Part shown: positions 8,082 through 16,237 of the stretch, piece by piece
Layout of the letters: every line of letters starts with the position of its first letter
Numbering within the stretch: position 1 is the first letter of the stretch
Origin: Allocatelliglobosispora scoriae
GTDB lineage: Bacteria > Actinomycetota > Actinomycetes > Mycobacteriales > Micromonosporaceae
DNA length: 64,000 nt
Assembly: GCF_014204945.1 (NCBI RefSeq)
Contig: NZ_JACHMN010000002.1
Location: forward strand, 2,122,503-2,186,502
Direction of reading: 5' to 3'
Position numbers and translations under genes: made by a program
The notes under the pieces: generated by a model
What the model was told of the DNA's origin: nothing
Seen by the model: only the letters and a program-made list of their open reading frames with translations
The model's database searches: none

Positions 8082-8161
8082 CCAGGGAGCGCGCAGCCGC
8101 GCGGGGAGTGCGCGGCATGGCCGGACGGCCGCGTGGCAGGAGTCCTTGGCCGGTGTGCGGG

Positions 8162-9517
8162 TCAGGGGGCGGCGGTGAGGACCTCGGTGGCGGCCCGGAC
8201 GCCGGAGGAGATGGCGCCGTCGATGTAGCCGCACCAGCGTTCGGCGGTCTCCGTTCCGGCGAAGTGCAGACGGCCGACCGGCGCCCGCAGTGCCGCCCCG
8301 ACCTGCGTCCACGCTCCCGGCGGCAGATGCGCGCCGTAGCAGCCGCGGGTCCACTCCTCTGCGTTCCAGTCGCGCTCCAGATAGGCCACCGGCTCCATCG
8401 CGCGCGGCCCGACGAACCGGGTCAGCGACCGCAGCACCGCCTCCCGCCGCTCGGCCTCGGGCAGCGCGCCGAGCCGCAGCGACTCCGGCCCGTCGAGGAA
8501 GGCGAGGATGATGCCCGGTCCGCCGTCGGGCGGCGACGCGTCGAAGGCGACCTTGACCGGCCCGGTGTCGCTCGCCGCCTCCGCCGAGAGCCCGTCGGCC
8601 CGCCAGAACGGCTCCGCATAGACGGCATGGCACTTGATGATGCCGCCGTGCGGCGTACGCTGCGTCAATTGGTCCCGCTCAGCGGGCAGAGCCGGGGTGT
8701 ACACCACCCGCCCGGCGAGTGCCGGCGGCACCGCCACGATGACCCGTCCCGCGTTGAAGCTCCGGGTCTCCGTGGTGACCGTGACCCCGTCGTCATGCTG
8801 GTCGATGGAGCGGACCGGCTGGTTGAGCTCGATCCGGCCGCTCAGCGACGCGGCGAGCCGCTCGGCGAGCCGGCCCATGCCGCCCAGCACCCGGTCCTGC
8901 TGGGCGCCGCCGTCGGTGCTGATCAGGGTCTCCAGGCTCGTCCCGCTCGCCGCGTAGAAGAGCGCGTGCAGCAGCGACAGGTTGGCCGGGAGCGTGGCGA
9001 AGACCGCCTCGGTGGCGGTGCGGAAGAAGTCGCGCCCGCGCGCCGTCCAGCAGGTCTTGCGCAGCCACGTCTCGAAGGTCTGCCCGTCGAGCCACTCGGC
9101 GCGCGGTGTGCGCCACGGCTGGGCGAGGTCGACCGTGGCGGCGAGCCGGTCGAAGCGGGCCTGGGCCTGGCCGATGTCGAGCAGCGTGATCGGGTCCAGC
9201 TTCGGCACCCGGCCGGTGTAGCGGCGCGCCTTGCCCCGGAAGACCACGAGCGCGGAGCCACCACCCGTGGACTGCGGAAACGTGACGAGGCCGAACCGGG
9301 AGAGCTCGGCATAGACCAGCTCCTGACCAGCGCCGACCCACTGTCCACCCTGGTCGACGACGACCCCGTCGAACCCCGGTACGGGCATGGTGAGGGTGCG
9401 GCCGCCGACGCGGTCGCGGGCTTCGAGCACCAGCACCCGCTGCCCGGCGGAGACGAGCCGGTCCGCGGCGACGAGCCCGGCGACGCCGGCACCAACGACG
9501 ATCACGTCAGCGTCCAC
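8162..9517 (-). CDS. Flavin monoamine oxidase family protein
   Basis: A 451-residue FAD-dependent amine oxidase. The N-terminal dinucleotide fold VIVVGAGVAGLVAADRL is followed by the FAD-binding LEARDRVGGRT. The C-terminal RLHFAGTETAERWCGYIDGAISSGVRAATEVL is the second FAD motif, in which the Cys of WCGY is at the position where monoamine oxidases can carry 8α-cysteinyl FAD. GTG at 9517 has no ribosome site; TACGAT lies 8 nt upstream, suggesting a leaderless transcript. It stands alone and convergent to the Nudix gene. The substrate amine is unknown. Confidence 0.9.
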   Translation of the reverse strand: MDADVIVVGAGVAGLVAADRLVSAGQRVLVLEARDRVGGRTLTMPVPGFDGVVVDQGGQWVGAGQELVYAELSRFGLVTFPQSTGGGSALVVFRGKARRYTGRVPKLDPITLLDIGQAQARFDRLAATVDLAQPWRTPRAEWLDGQTFETWLRKTCWTARGRDFFRTATEAVFATLPANLSLLHALFYAASGTSLETLISTDGGAQQDRVLGGMGRLAERLAASLSGRIELNQPVRSIDQHDDGVTVTTETRSFNAGRVIVAVPPALAGRVVYTPALPAERDQLTQRTPHGGIIKCHAVYAEPFWRADGLSAEAASDTGPVKVAFDASPPDGGPGIILAFLDGPESLRLGALPEAERREAVLRSLTRFVGPRAMEPVAYLERDWNAEEWTRGCYGAHLPPGAWTQVGAALRAPVGRLHFAGTETAERWCGYIDGAISSGVRAATEVLTAAP

Positions 9518-9543
9518 GAACCGGGATCGTAGTCCCCCTTGAC

Positions 9544-9575
9544 ACCAACTCTTCAAGAGTTGCGGCGATCTTGGG
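9544..9575. repeat. Family A half element (A4)
   Basis: A single copy: ACCAACTCTTCAAGAGTTG followed by CGGCGATCTTGGG. It contains the core palindrome but no second arm. It lies just upstream of the amine oxidase start, in the divergent gap before the subtilisin. Confidence 0.8.
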
Positions 9576-9697
9576 GTGGTCCGGGACGGGCGTGGCGGTG
9601 GCGAGGAGGCCGCGTAGCAGTGGCGGGGATGTGCCGTGGCGGCTTTCTGCCACGGTCAGCCGTTTGTTTAACGGCAATGGGCCGGTAGGACCATCAC

Positions 9698-12600
9698 ATG
9701 ACTTCCCCCCTCCGGCGCCGCGGCGCTGCGGTGCTCGTCGCCGTGGCCACGTCGTTCCTGTTGACCGGACCGGTCGCGCAGGGCACAGCCGCCAACGCAC
9801 ATCCCGCACCGAGCGCCCCGTCAGGAGGCGCCACCACCGTCACCCTCCTCACCGGCGACGTCGTCACGGTCACCGCACTCGCCGGTGGCAAGTCCGCCGT
9901 CGAGGTGACCCGCCCCCGGGACGCCGTCGGCGGCTACCGCACCGAGTCGGTCGGCAAGCACATCTTCGTGCTGCCGGACGAGGCGCTGCCGTTCCTCGCC
10001 GCGGGCACCGTCGACCGCAGGCTCTTCGACGTCACCACGCTGCTGGAGTCGGGCTACGACGACGCGCACAGCGGCGGCATCCCGCTGATCGTCGCGGGCG
10101 CACCGAAGACCCGCACGCTCATCCCGAGCACGGCGGCGGTCCGGTCGCTGCCGAGCATCGACGCTACGGCGATCAAGGCCGACAAGGCCGGTGCCCGGTC
10201 GGTGTGGCAGCACCTGACCGGCTCGCTCGCGAACCCGAAGCTGCGCAGCGCGGGCTACACGAAGATCTGGCTCGACGGCAAGGCCAAGGCGAGCATGGTC
10301 GAGAGCAACGCGCAGATCGGCACCCCCGCCGCGTGGAGCGCCGGGCTGGACGGGCACGGGGTCAAGGTCGCGGTGCTCGACACCGGCGTCGACCAGAACC
10401 ACCCCGACCTCGCGGGCCGCATCAGCCAGGCGGTCAGCTTCGTCCCCGGCGAGGACGCCGGTGACCGCAACGGGCACGGTACGCACACCGCCTCCACCAT
10501 CGGCGGCAGCGGGGCTGCCTCCGGCGGCGCCGAGAAGGGTGTCGCACCCAAGTCCGACCTGCTCGTCGGCAAGGTGCTCAGCGACGAGGGCTTCGGCCAG
10601 GACTCGTGGATCATCGACGGCATGGAGTGGGCGGCCGACCAGGGCGCCAAGGTGATCAGCATGAGCCTCGGCTCGACCGAGGCCTCCGACGGCACCGACC
10701 CGATGGCGGCGGCCGTCAACGAGATCACCGAGCGGACCGGCGCCCTGTTCGTCATCGCGGCCGGCAACACCGGCACCGAGGCCGGGATCGGCTCCCCCGG
10801 TGCGGCCGACTCGGCGCTCACGATCGGTGCGGTCGACGCCGACGACGCGCTGACCTGGTTCTCCAGCAAGGGCCCGCGCTACAAGGACTACTCGCTCAAG
10901 CCCGACCTCACGGCTCCCGGCAACGAGATCCTCGCGGCGAAGGCCGGCGGCAACGCCGAGAGCGGCTGGTACGAGTCGATGAGCGGCACGTCGATGGCGA
11001 CGCCGCACGTGGCGGGCGTGGCGGCGATCCTGGCCCAGCAGCACCCGGACTGGAAATGGGCGCAGCTCAAGGACGCCCTGATGAGCACCTCGAAGAAGCT
11101 CGACGGACTCACCGCCTACCAGGTGGGCGCCGGCCGGGTCGACGTGCAGAACGTGATCACCGAGAAGATCACCGCGACGGGCTCGGCGTATTTCGGGTTC
11201 TTCGGCTGGGCGCAGGACCGCAGCACGCCGGTCACCAAGACGATCACCTATGCCAACGCGGGTGACTCGGCCGTCACCCTGCACCTCGCGGGTGCGCTGG
11301 CGGTCGCCGGCGGGCCCTATGACGTGGCGGGCGGTGCCGGGGGCCCCGGTCCGCGTACCAATCCGGAGGTTTTGGGGTTGTCGGCCCAGACGGTGACCGT
11401 GCCCGCGCACGGGACCGCGACCGTCGACGCGACCGCGGATCCTTCGCTCGGCGCGGCCGGTACGCGCTACCTCGGCGAGGTCGTCGCGACCGACGCCACG
11501 GGTGCGGTGCACGCCCGCACGCAGGTCGGGTTCTACATCGAGGACGAGCGCTACACGCTCGACATCAAGGTCCTCGACCGGTCGGGTAAGCCGCTCGGCG
11601 GCTTCCTGGAGCTGCAGAAGTTCGGCCCGGGCTCGCCGTGGCTGGAGATGGTCGACGAGACCACCGGTACGGCGACGCTGCGGCTGCGCGGCGGCGTCTA
11701 CAGCGCGCTGATGCTCGCCGACGTCGCCGGGATCGACCCCGACGCGCTCGGTGCGGCGGTCCTCGGCGACCCCGAGATCGTGCTCGACCGCGACCGCTCG
11801 ATCGTCCTCGACGGCCGCAAGGCGGTCCAGGCGACGGCGACCGTGCCCGGCGGTCAGCGCACCGAGGACCAGGTCCTGCGCACCGACTGGTACCGCTGGG
11901 ACGGCACCAACGAGCCGGTCCTGGAGCGCTGGCAGGTGAGCCCGCACTACGACAGCATGTTCGTCCTGCCGACGAAGAAGGTCACCCGCGGCGAGTTCGA
12001 GGTGACGACCCGCTGGCGCAAGACGGCCCCGCTGCTCGCCGTGCGCAACGGCAACCGCGACATCGCCGTCTTCGGTCAGGGCGGTTCGCAGCTCTACAGC
12101 GGCAAGGGCAAGGTCGACGGGGTCCTCGTCGGCAACGGCACCCCCGCCGATTACGCGGGCAAGCAGCTCAAGGGCAAGGTCGCGATCGCGAAGCGCTCCG
12201 ATGACATCGCGGCGCCGCAGCGGGCACAGGCCGCCGCCGACGCGGGTGCCGTCCTGCTCCTCGTCATCAACGACGAGCCCGGACGGCTCCTGGAGTGGGT
12301 CGGCGGCGACGACGACTACAGCAGGATCCCGGTCGCCTCGATGACCGCCCGCGACGGCGCCGCGCTGATCGCGTCGGCACGCAACGGCAAGATCCAGATC
12401 ACCGCCGACGGTACGCCGAACTCGCCCTTCCTCTACGACCTGCTCGACCCGCACACCGACCAGGTGCCGGGCAAGCTGGCCTACAAGCCGCGCACCGACC
12501 AGCTCGCCCGCGTGGAGATGGTCTTCCACGGCGACGCGACCGGACCGGGCAGCGACTTCCGCTACGACCTGCGCTCCAACGTTCCCTTCGGCGTCGGTTA

Positions 12601-13444
12601 CCGGTTCCGCAACACGCTGCCCGGCACCCGCACCGACTGGGTCTCCGCCGTCTCGAAGACCGAGTGGCACGAGGTCACCACGATCGAGGCGGTCCTGCCC
12701 TTCCACGACCCGGTGGTCGAGGAGCGCTCCGGCCTGATCACCTACCGGGGCGGCCAGCGGGTCAGCACCGACTGGTTCAGCCCGGTCGTCCGGCCCCGGC
12801 TGGGCCTGGGCGCCTGGCAGCCGGTCCGCTACGCCGGCTACATGGCGGTCAACATCACGCCGTGGACCGACGGCGGCGCCGGTCACGCCGGGTTCCTCAC
12901 CACCGATCAGGAGCAGCTCCGGCTGCGCATCCGCAAGGGCGACACGGTCCTGGAGGACACCACCTGGCAGGCCGGTTACGCCGACACCGACCCGGAGAAG
13001 GCGACCTACACGATCGATCTGGAAGCGGCCCGCGACCCGTCGATCTGGAAGCTCTCGCCCAAGACCCACACCACCTGGGTGTTCCAGTCACAGGCACCCG
13101 CCCAGGAATTCGGCGATGACCTGCTGCCCCTCGTGCAGCTCGACTACGACGTCGAGACCAACCTCGCCGGGGCGGCCTGGCCGGGCCTGCAGGTCATCGG
13201 CGTCAAGGCGAGCCACATGCCGGGCGTCGTCGGCGCCGGCAAGATCGGTCAGACGACCGTCGCGGTCTCCTTCGACGACGGCAAGACCTGGAAGAACGTG
13301 CCGTTCATCGGCGGTAAGGCGCTCTTCTTCACCCCGCCCGGCGCGACGTTCGTCTCGCTGCGCGCCACCGCGAAGGACTCGGCGGGCAACTCGGTGAGCC
13401 AGGAGGTGATCCGGGCGTACGCACTGCGCTCGATCCACTCCTAG
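9698..13444 (+). CDS. Large secreted subtilisin-like serine protease (S8) with PA domain
   Basis: A 1248-residue exported protease. It has a basic N-terminus and hydrophobic signal (LVAVATSFLLTGPVAQGTAANA), then a propeptide region to about residue 210. The S8 catalytic domain shows Asp228 in VAVLDTGVDQ, His260 in NGHGTHTAS and Ser432 in SGTSMATPHVAG. A protease-associated (PA) domain follows at about 790-890 (GKVAIAKRSDD...AGAVLLLVIND). The last 350 residues look like beta-rich modules and end in an Ig-like KTWKNVPFIGG unit. ATG 9698 is the first Met of the signal peptide. The size resembles streptomycete mega-subtilisins with unknown extracellular targets. Confidence 0.93.
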   Translation: MTSPLRRRGAAVLVAVATSFLLTGPVAQGTAANAHPAPSAPSGGATTVTLLTGDVVTVTALAGGKSAVEVTRPRDAVGGYRTESVGKHIFVLPDEALPFLAAGTVDRRLFDVTTLLESGYDDAHSGGIPLIVAGAPKTRTLIPSTAAVRSLPSIDATAIKADKAGARSVWQHLTGSLANPKLRSAGYTKIWLDGKAKASMVESNAQIGTPAAWSAGLDGHGVKVAVLDTGVDQNHPDLAGRISQAVSFVPGEDAGDRNGHGTHTASTIGGSGAASGGAEKGVAPKSDLLVGKVLSDEGFGQDSWIIDGMEWAADQGAKVISMSLGSTEASDGTDPMAAAVNEITERTGALFVIAAGNTGTEAGIGSPGAADSALTIGAVDADDALTWFSSKGPRYKDYSLKPDLTAPGNEILAAKAGGNAESGWYESMSGTSMATPHVAGVAAILAQQHPDWKWAQLKDALMSTSKKLDGLTAYQVGAGRVDVQNVITEKITATGSAYFGFFGWAQDRSTPVTKTITYANAGDSAVTLHLAGALAVAGGPYDVAGGAGGPGPRTNPEVLGLSAQTVTVPAHGTATVDATADPSLGAAGTRYLGEVVATDATGAVHARTQVGFYIEDERYTLDIKVLDRSGKPLGGFLELQKFGPGSPWLEMVDETTGTATLRLRGGVYSALMLADVAGIDPDALGAAVLGDPEIVLDRDRSIVLDGRKAVQATATVPGGQRTEDQVLRTDWYRWDGTNEPVLERWQVSPHYDSMFVLPTKKVTRGEFEVTTRWRKTAPLLAVRNGNRDIAVFGQGGSQLYSGKGKVDGVLVGNGTPADYAGKQLKGKVAIAKRSDDIAAPQRAQAAADAGAVLLLVINDEPGRLLEWVGGDDDYSRIPVASMTARDGAALIASARNGKIQITADGTPNSPFLYDLLDPHTDQVPGKLAYKPRTDQLARVEMVFHGDATGPGSDFRYDLRSNVPFGVGYRFRNTLPGTRTDWVSAVSKTEWHEVTTIEAVLPFHDPVVEERSGLITYRGGQRVSTDWFSPVVRPRLGLGAWQPVRYAGYMAVNITPWTDGGAGHAGFLTTDQEQLRLRIRKGDTVLEDTTWQAGYADTDPEKATYTIDLEAARDPSIWKLSPKTHTTWVFQSQAPAQEFGDDLLPLVQLDYDVETNLAGAAWPGLQVIGVKASHMPGVVGAGKIGQTTVAVSFDDGKTWKNVPFIGGKALFFTPPGATFVSLRATAKDSAGNSVSQEVIRAYALRSIHS

Positions 13445-13451
13445 GGCTTGC

Positions 13452-13493
13452 CCGGCAGATCATGGACGGGCTGCCTCGGCCATGATCTGCCGG
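13452..13493 (+). terminator. Hairpin terminator after the subtilisin
   Basis: Perfect 14-nt arms CCGGCAGATCATGG (13452-13465) and its complement (13480-13493) with a 14-nt loop, 8 nt after the protease stop. There is no U-tract, as is usual in this GC range. Confidence 0.7.
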
Positions 13494-13664
13494 ACGGGCC
13501 TGCGGTAGCGCGCCTGTTTTCCCCTCCGGGCGCGTCCGCGCGGCGAAGCGGGTCCACCCAGCCCCCGGGTAGGCCCGCTTCGCTGTCTCGTGCTGTCCCG
13601 GTCGTTGTATCGTCTGGCGCGTGACCAGCTTGACCAGCGCGATCAGGTGCGACGGGGCGGAGCC

Positions 13665-14630
13665 GTGCTGACCTCGCTCGGCATCGGTCCCGACGAGGAG
13701 CAGGTCTATCGCGCGCTGGTCCTGCGCCCCTCCGCCACCGTCGCCGACCTCGCCGCCGCGACCTACCTCGCCGAGGCCGACGTCGCCGCAGCCCTGCGCC
13801 TGCTGCGGGAGCGCGGGCTCGCCTCCGCCGACGGCACCGAACACCTCGCGGCCCCGCCCGCCGTGGCCCTCGGCCAGCTCGTCCGCGACCGCCGCGACGA
13901 GCTGCGCCAGGCCGAGCTCGACCTGATCCTGCTCGCCGAGGCGCACCGGCTCGCCGGGGACGGCCGACGGGCCAGCGACGTCGTCGAGGTGATCACCGGT
14001 GTCGACGGCGTCCGGCATCGGTTCTTCCAGATCCACCAGGCGGCCCGGCACGAGTTCCGGGCCTTCGTCCGCCCCAATCCGGCCGTCGTCGAAGCCGCCG
14101 ACCACGCCGAGGAGGAGCACGCACTGCACCGGGGAGTCCGCTACCGCGTGGTGCTCGACCGGGCTGTGCTGAGCGGGCCGGGGATGGCGCAGCGGGCCAC
14201 CGACACGATCGCGGCGGGCGAGGAGATCCGGATCGCGGACTCCCTGCCGCTGAAGATGCTGATAGCCGACAACGATCTGGCCCTGCTGCCCCTGGCGCCC
14301 GACTCCGGCGGGGCGGCCGCGATCCTCGTGCACGCCAGCGGCCTGCTGGAGGCGCTCGTCGCGCTCTTCGAAGGGGTCTGGGAACGCGCCTATCCCCTGC
14401 GGACCTCCCCGACCGGCGACGATGTGATCGGCCGTCCCGCCGAGGTCGAGGAGCTCGACACCCGCATCCTCGCGCTGCTGCTCGCCGGGCTCACCGACCA
14501 GGCCGTCGCAGGTCAGCTCGATGTCTCGCTGCGGACCGTCCAGCGCCGCGTGCACGCGCTGATGGAGATCGCGGGCGTACAGACCAGGATCCAGCTCGGT
14601 TGGGCCGCGGCCCGGCGCGATTGGGCCTGA
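13665..14630 (+). CDS. TrmB/LuxR-type helix-turn-helix regulator
   Basis: A regulator of about 321 residues. The N-terminus VLTSLGIGPDEEQVYRALVLRPSATVADLA is a TrmB-like winged helix. A central domain with HRFFQIHQAARHEFRAFVRP follows. The C-terminus is a LuxR-type helix-turn-helix (LLLAGLTDQAVAGQLDVSLRTVQRRVHALMEIAGVQTRIQLGW). GTG at 13665 with GGGCGGAG is preferred, because TrmB-type proteins begin at that point; a GTG at 13590 is in frame. Regulators of this build often lie next to large S8 proteases in actinomycetes, so control of the upstream protease is a reasonable inference. Confidence 0.82.
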   Translation: MLTSLGIGPDEEQVYRALVLRPSATVADLAAATYLAEADVAAALRLLRERGLASADGTEHLAAPPAVALGQLVRDRRDELRQAELDLILLAEAHRLAGDGRRASDVVEVITGVDGVRHRFFQIHQAARHEFRAFVRPNPAVVEAADHAEEEHALHRGVRYRVVLDRAVLSGPGMAQRATDTIAAGEEIRIADSLPLKMLIADNDLALLPLAPDSGGAAAILVHASGLLEALVALFEGVWERAYPLRTSPTGDDVIGRPAEVEELDTRILALLLAGLTDQAVAGQLDVSLRTVQRRVHALMEIAGVQTRIQLGWAAARRDWA

Positions 14631-14668
14631 CAGCCAGCCTTCCGGTCGGTTTCAGGGGTTCATCCTCG

Positions 14669-14785
14669 ATGAGTAAGCTCCGGGACGGCGATGCGAAGAG
14701 CGCCCGCCAATCGGCCGCTACTGCACACAAGGTGACGAGCAACCCCGCCGGCGATCAATGGGCGGACGCTCTTAGGGAGGCGTGA
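14669..14785 (+). CDS. Possible 38-residue leader ORF, overlapping DUF4259
   Basis: ATG at 14669 opens a 38-codon frame rich in Lys, Asp and Ala (MSKLRDGDAKSARQ...ADALREA). Its stop overlaps the start of the DUF4259 gene as TGATG, the usual geometry of translational coupling. The ribosome site is weak, and there is no homologue I recognise. It may be a small upstream peptide or simply open by chance. Confidence 0.3.
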   Translation: MSKLRDGDAKSARQSAATAHKVTSNPAGDQWADALREA

Positions 14786-15204
14786 TGGGCACCTGGGGAT
14801 ATGGCCCCTTCGACAACGACACGGCTGCCGACTGGATGGCCGATCTCGAGGAGGCCGGACGGCGTGAGCGGATCACCATGGTCCGCGAGGTCCTCAAGGC
14901 CACCGTCGCCGAGGAGGAGTTCCTCGACGGCGCGCTGGCGGCCGAGGCGATCGCCGCCGCGACCGTGGTCGCGGCGCTGCTCCCCGGCGGTGAGGAGCTC
15001 GAATCCGGCTTCGACGAGGACATCTTCGGCGAGCCCGACGACAACGGCCCGCACGTCCCCGAGGACCTGCCCGGCCTCGCCCAGGCGGCGCTCGACCGGG
15101 CGCTCGGCGGCGACTCGGAGTGGGTCAAGATGTGGCTGGACAGCGGCGAGATCGACAACGCGCTGGCCGAGCTCGACCCGATCCGCGAGATCCTCGGCAG
15201 CTAG
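14785..15204 (+). CDS. DUF4259 domain protein
   Basis: A 139-residue acidic protein beginning MGTWGYGPFDNDTAADWM, the diagnostic N-terminus of DUF4259. The rest is helical with many Glu and Asp residues (GGEELESGFDEDIFGEPDD). The biochemical function of the family is unknown. ATG at 14785 follows AGGGAGG at a good distance. The next gene starts 9 nt downstream, so the two are probably co-transcribed. Confidence 0.85.
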   Translation: MGTWGYGPFDNDTAADWMADLEEAGRRERITMVREVLKATVAEEEFLDGALAAEAIAAATVVAALLPGGEELESGFDEDIFGEPDDNGPHVPEDLPGLAQAALDRALGGDSEWVKMWLDSGEIDNALAELDPIREILGS

Positions 15205-15212
15205 ACCACTCG

Positions 15213-16010
15213 ATGACGACCACCTGGACGATGCCGAGGTTCCAGGCCGCCGTCGCGGCAGCCTGGGGCCCGGACACGTGCGACCCGAGCGACCTCACCG
15301 ACTGGCACGAGGACAACCCGTCCCGGGGCCAGTGCGGCCCGACCGCGCTGGTGCTGCACGATGTCTTCGGCGGTGAGCTGGTCCTCGGCGAGGTGCATGT
15401 CGACGGTGTGCAGCACGGTTTCCACTGGTGGAACCGGCTGCCCGACGGCACCGAGGTCGACCTGACCCGCCAGCAGTTCCAGCCGCACGAGGTCGTCACC
15501 ACGGTGCGGACGAAGCTCCGCCCGGCCGGGGCGCCCGGCCGCTGCCAGGGGCAGTATGAACTGCTCCGCCGCCGGGTGCTGGAGCCGCCGCCGATCGCTG
15601 TGGCCGATCCCGTGCGGATCGCCCTGGTGCTGCTCACCGACGCGGGCGGTGCACTTCTGCTCCAGCACCGCAGTGCCGACGCGCTCGCCGAGCCCGATCA
15701 GTGGAGCCTCCCCGGCGGCCACATCGAGCCCGGCGAGACGCCGCAGCAGGCGGCCCGGCGCGAGCTCTTCGAGGAGACCGGGCTGCGCGTCCCCGGTGAG
15801 CTGCGCCCCTTCTGGAGCGGGGTGCGGCCGGACGCCGTCGATGCGGCGGTCACCGCCGAGTTCCACGTCTTCACCGCGGAGACGCCGCTGCCCTGGCCGA
15901 CGATCACCGTCGGCGAGGGCCAGGCGGCCGAGTTCGTCGCCCCGGAGCGGGTGGTGGAGTTCAACCTGAGCCCGACGGCGGCGTTCGTGCTCTGGCACGC
16001 GCTGCGCTGA
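15213..16010 (+). CDS. YunG-like domain fused to a Nudix hydrolase
   Basis: A 265-residue two-domain protein. Residues 1-105 match the YunG family pattern: an AAW start, then SRGQCGPTALVLHDVFGGELVLGEV, a FHWWNRLPDGTEVDLTRQQF segment and a conserved Cys/His arrangement. Residues 130-265 form a Nudix domain with an intact box GGHIEPGETPQQAARRELFEETG. YunG proteins have no assigned reaction. The Cys (GQC) and His (HGFHWW) hint at a cysteine-hydrolase-like site, which is inference. ATG at 15213 is 9 nt after the DUF4259 stop, with a poor ribosome site. Confidence 0.85.
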   Translation: MTTTWTMPRFQAAVAAAWGPDTCDPSDLTDWHEDNPSRGQCGPTALVLHDVFGGELVLGEVHVDGVQHGFHWWNRLPDGTEVDLTRQQFQPHEVVTTVRTKLRPAGAPGRCQGQYELLRRRVLEPPPIAVADPVRIALVLLTDAGGALLLQHRSADALAEPDQWSLPGGHIEPGETPQQAARRELFEETGLRVPGELRPFWSGVRPDAVDAAVTAEFHVFTAETPLPWPTITVGEGQAAEFVAPERVVEFNLSPTAAFVLWHALR

Positions 16011-16042
16011 GTCCCGCGCTGGTTTCGTGGCGGGTCCGGGGC

Positions 16043-16120
16043 CCGGCTTTCGTGGCGGGCCCGGCTTTCGCGGCGCTGGCTTTCGCGGCGCTGGCTTTCG
16101 CGGCGCTGGCCTTCGCGGCG
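16043..16120. repeat. Short tandem repeat, about 15-bp unit
   Basis: Four near-identical 15-bp units CTGGCTTTCGCGGCG run from 16061 to 16120 (first unit CC, last GGCC variants). They are preceded from about 16043 by a diverged unit GGCTTTCGTGGCGGGCC. The array lies between the YunG-Nudix stop and repeat A5 and has no start codon of its own. Confidence 0.8.
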
Positions 16121-16156
16121 CCAAGATCATTGCAACTCTTCAAGAGTTGTTGCGGT
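16121..16156. repeat. Family A element, diverged (A5)
   Basis: CCAAGATCATTGCAACTC then the core palindrome. The CGCC of the other copies is changed to ATTG and the right flank reads GTTGCGG. It directly abuts the 15-bp tandem array. Confidence 0.75.
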
Positions 16157-16187
16157 GGAGTCATTCCATCGTTCACGGATGATCGTT

Positions 16188-16212
16188 GAGATATCGATGG
16201 AAGTGATATCTC
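16188..16212. promoter_or_regulatory. Inverted repeat upstream of the phosphodiesterase
   Basis: GAGATATC (16188-16195) and GATATCTC (16205-16212) are perfect 8-nt arms with a 9-nt spacer. They end 11 nt before the AAGGAG ribosome site. The location near the transcription start suggests an operator or mRNA leader hairpin. Confidence 0.5.
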
Positions 16213-16237
16213 CAATCATCCGAAGGAGCGATGCCCC

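Noticed and set aside
9821-13069. A 1082-codon open frame on the minus strand opposite the subtilisin
   Set aside because: High third-position GC creates long antisense frames. The plus strand shows a complete signal peptide and S8 triad, while the minus translation is low-complexity Arg/Gly/Asp without any family pattern.
16171-16200. PHO box (GTTCAC repeats) upstream of the phosphodiesterase
   Set aside because: Only one GTTCAC half-site is present; the adjoining 11-nt unit does not match, so a PhoP site is not supported.
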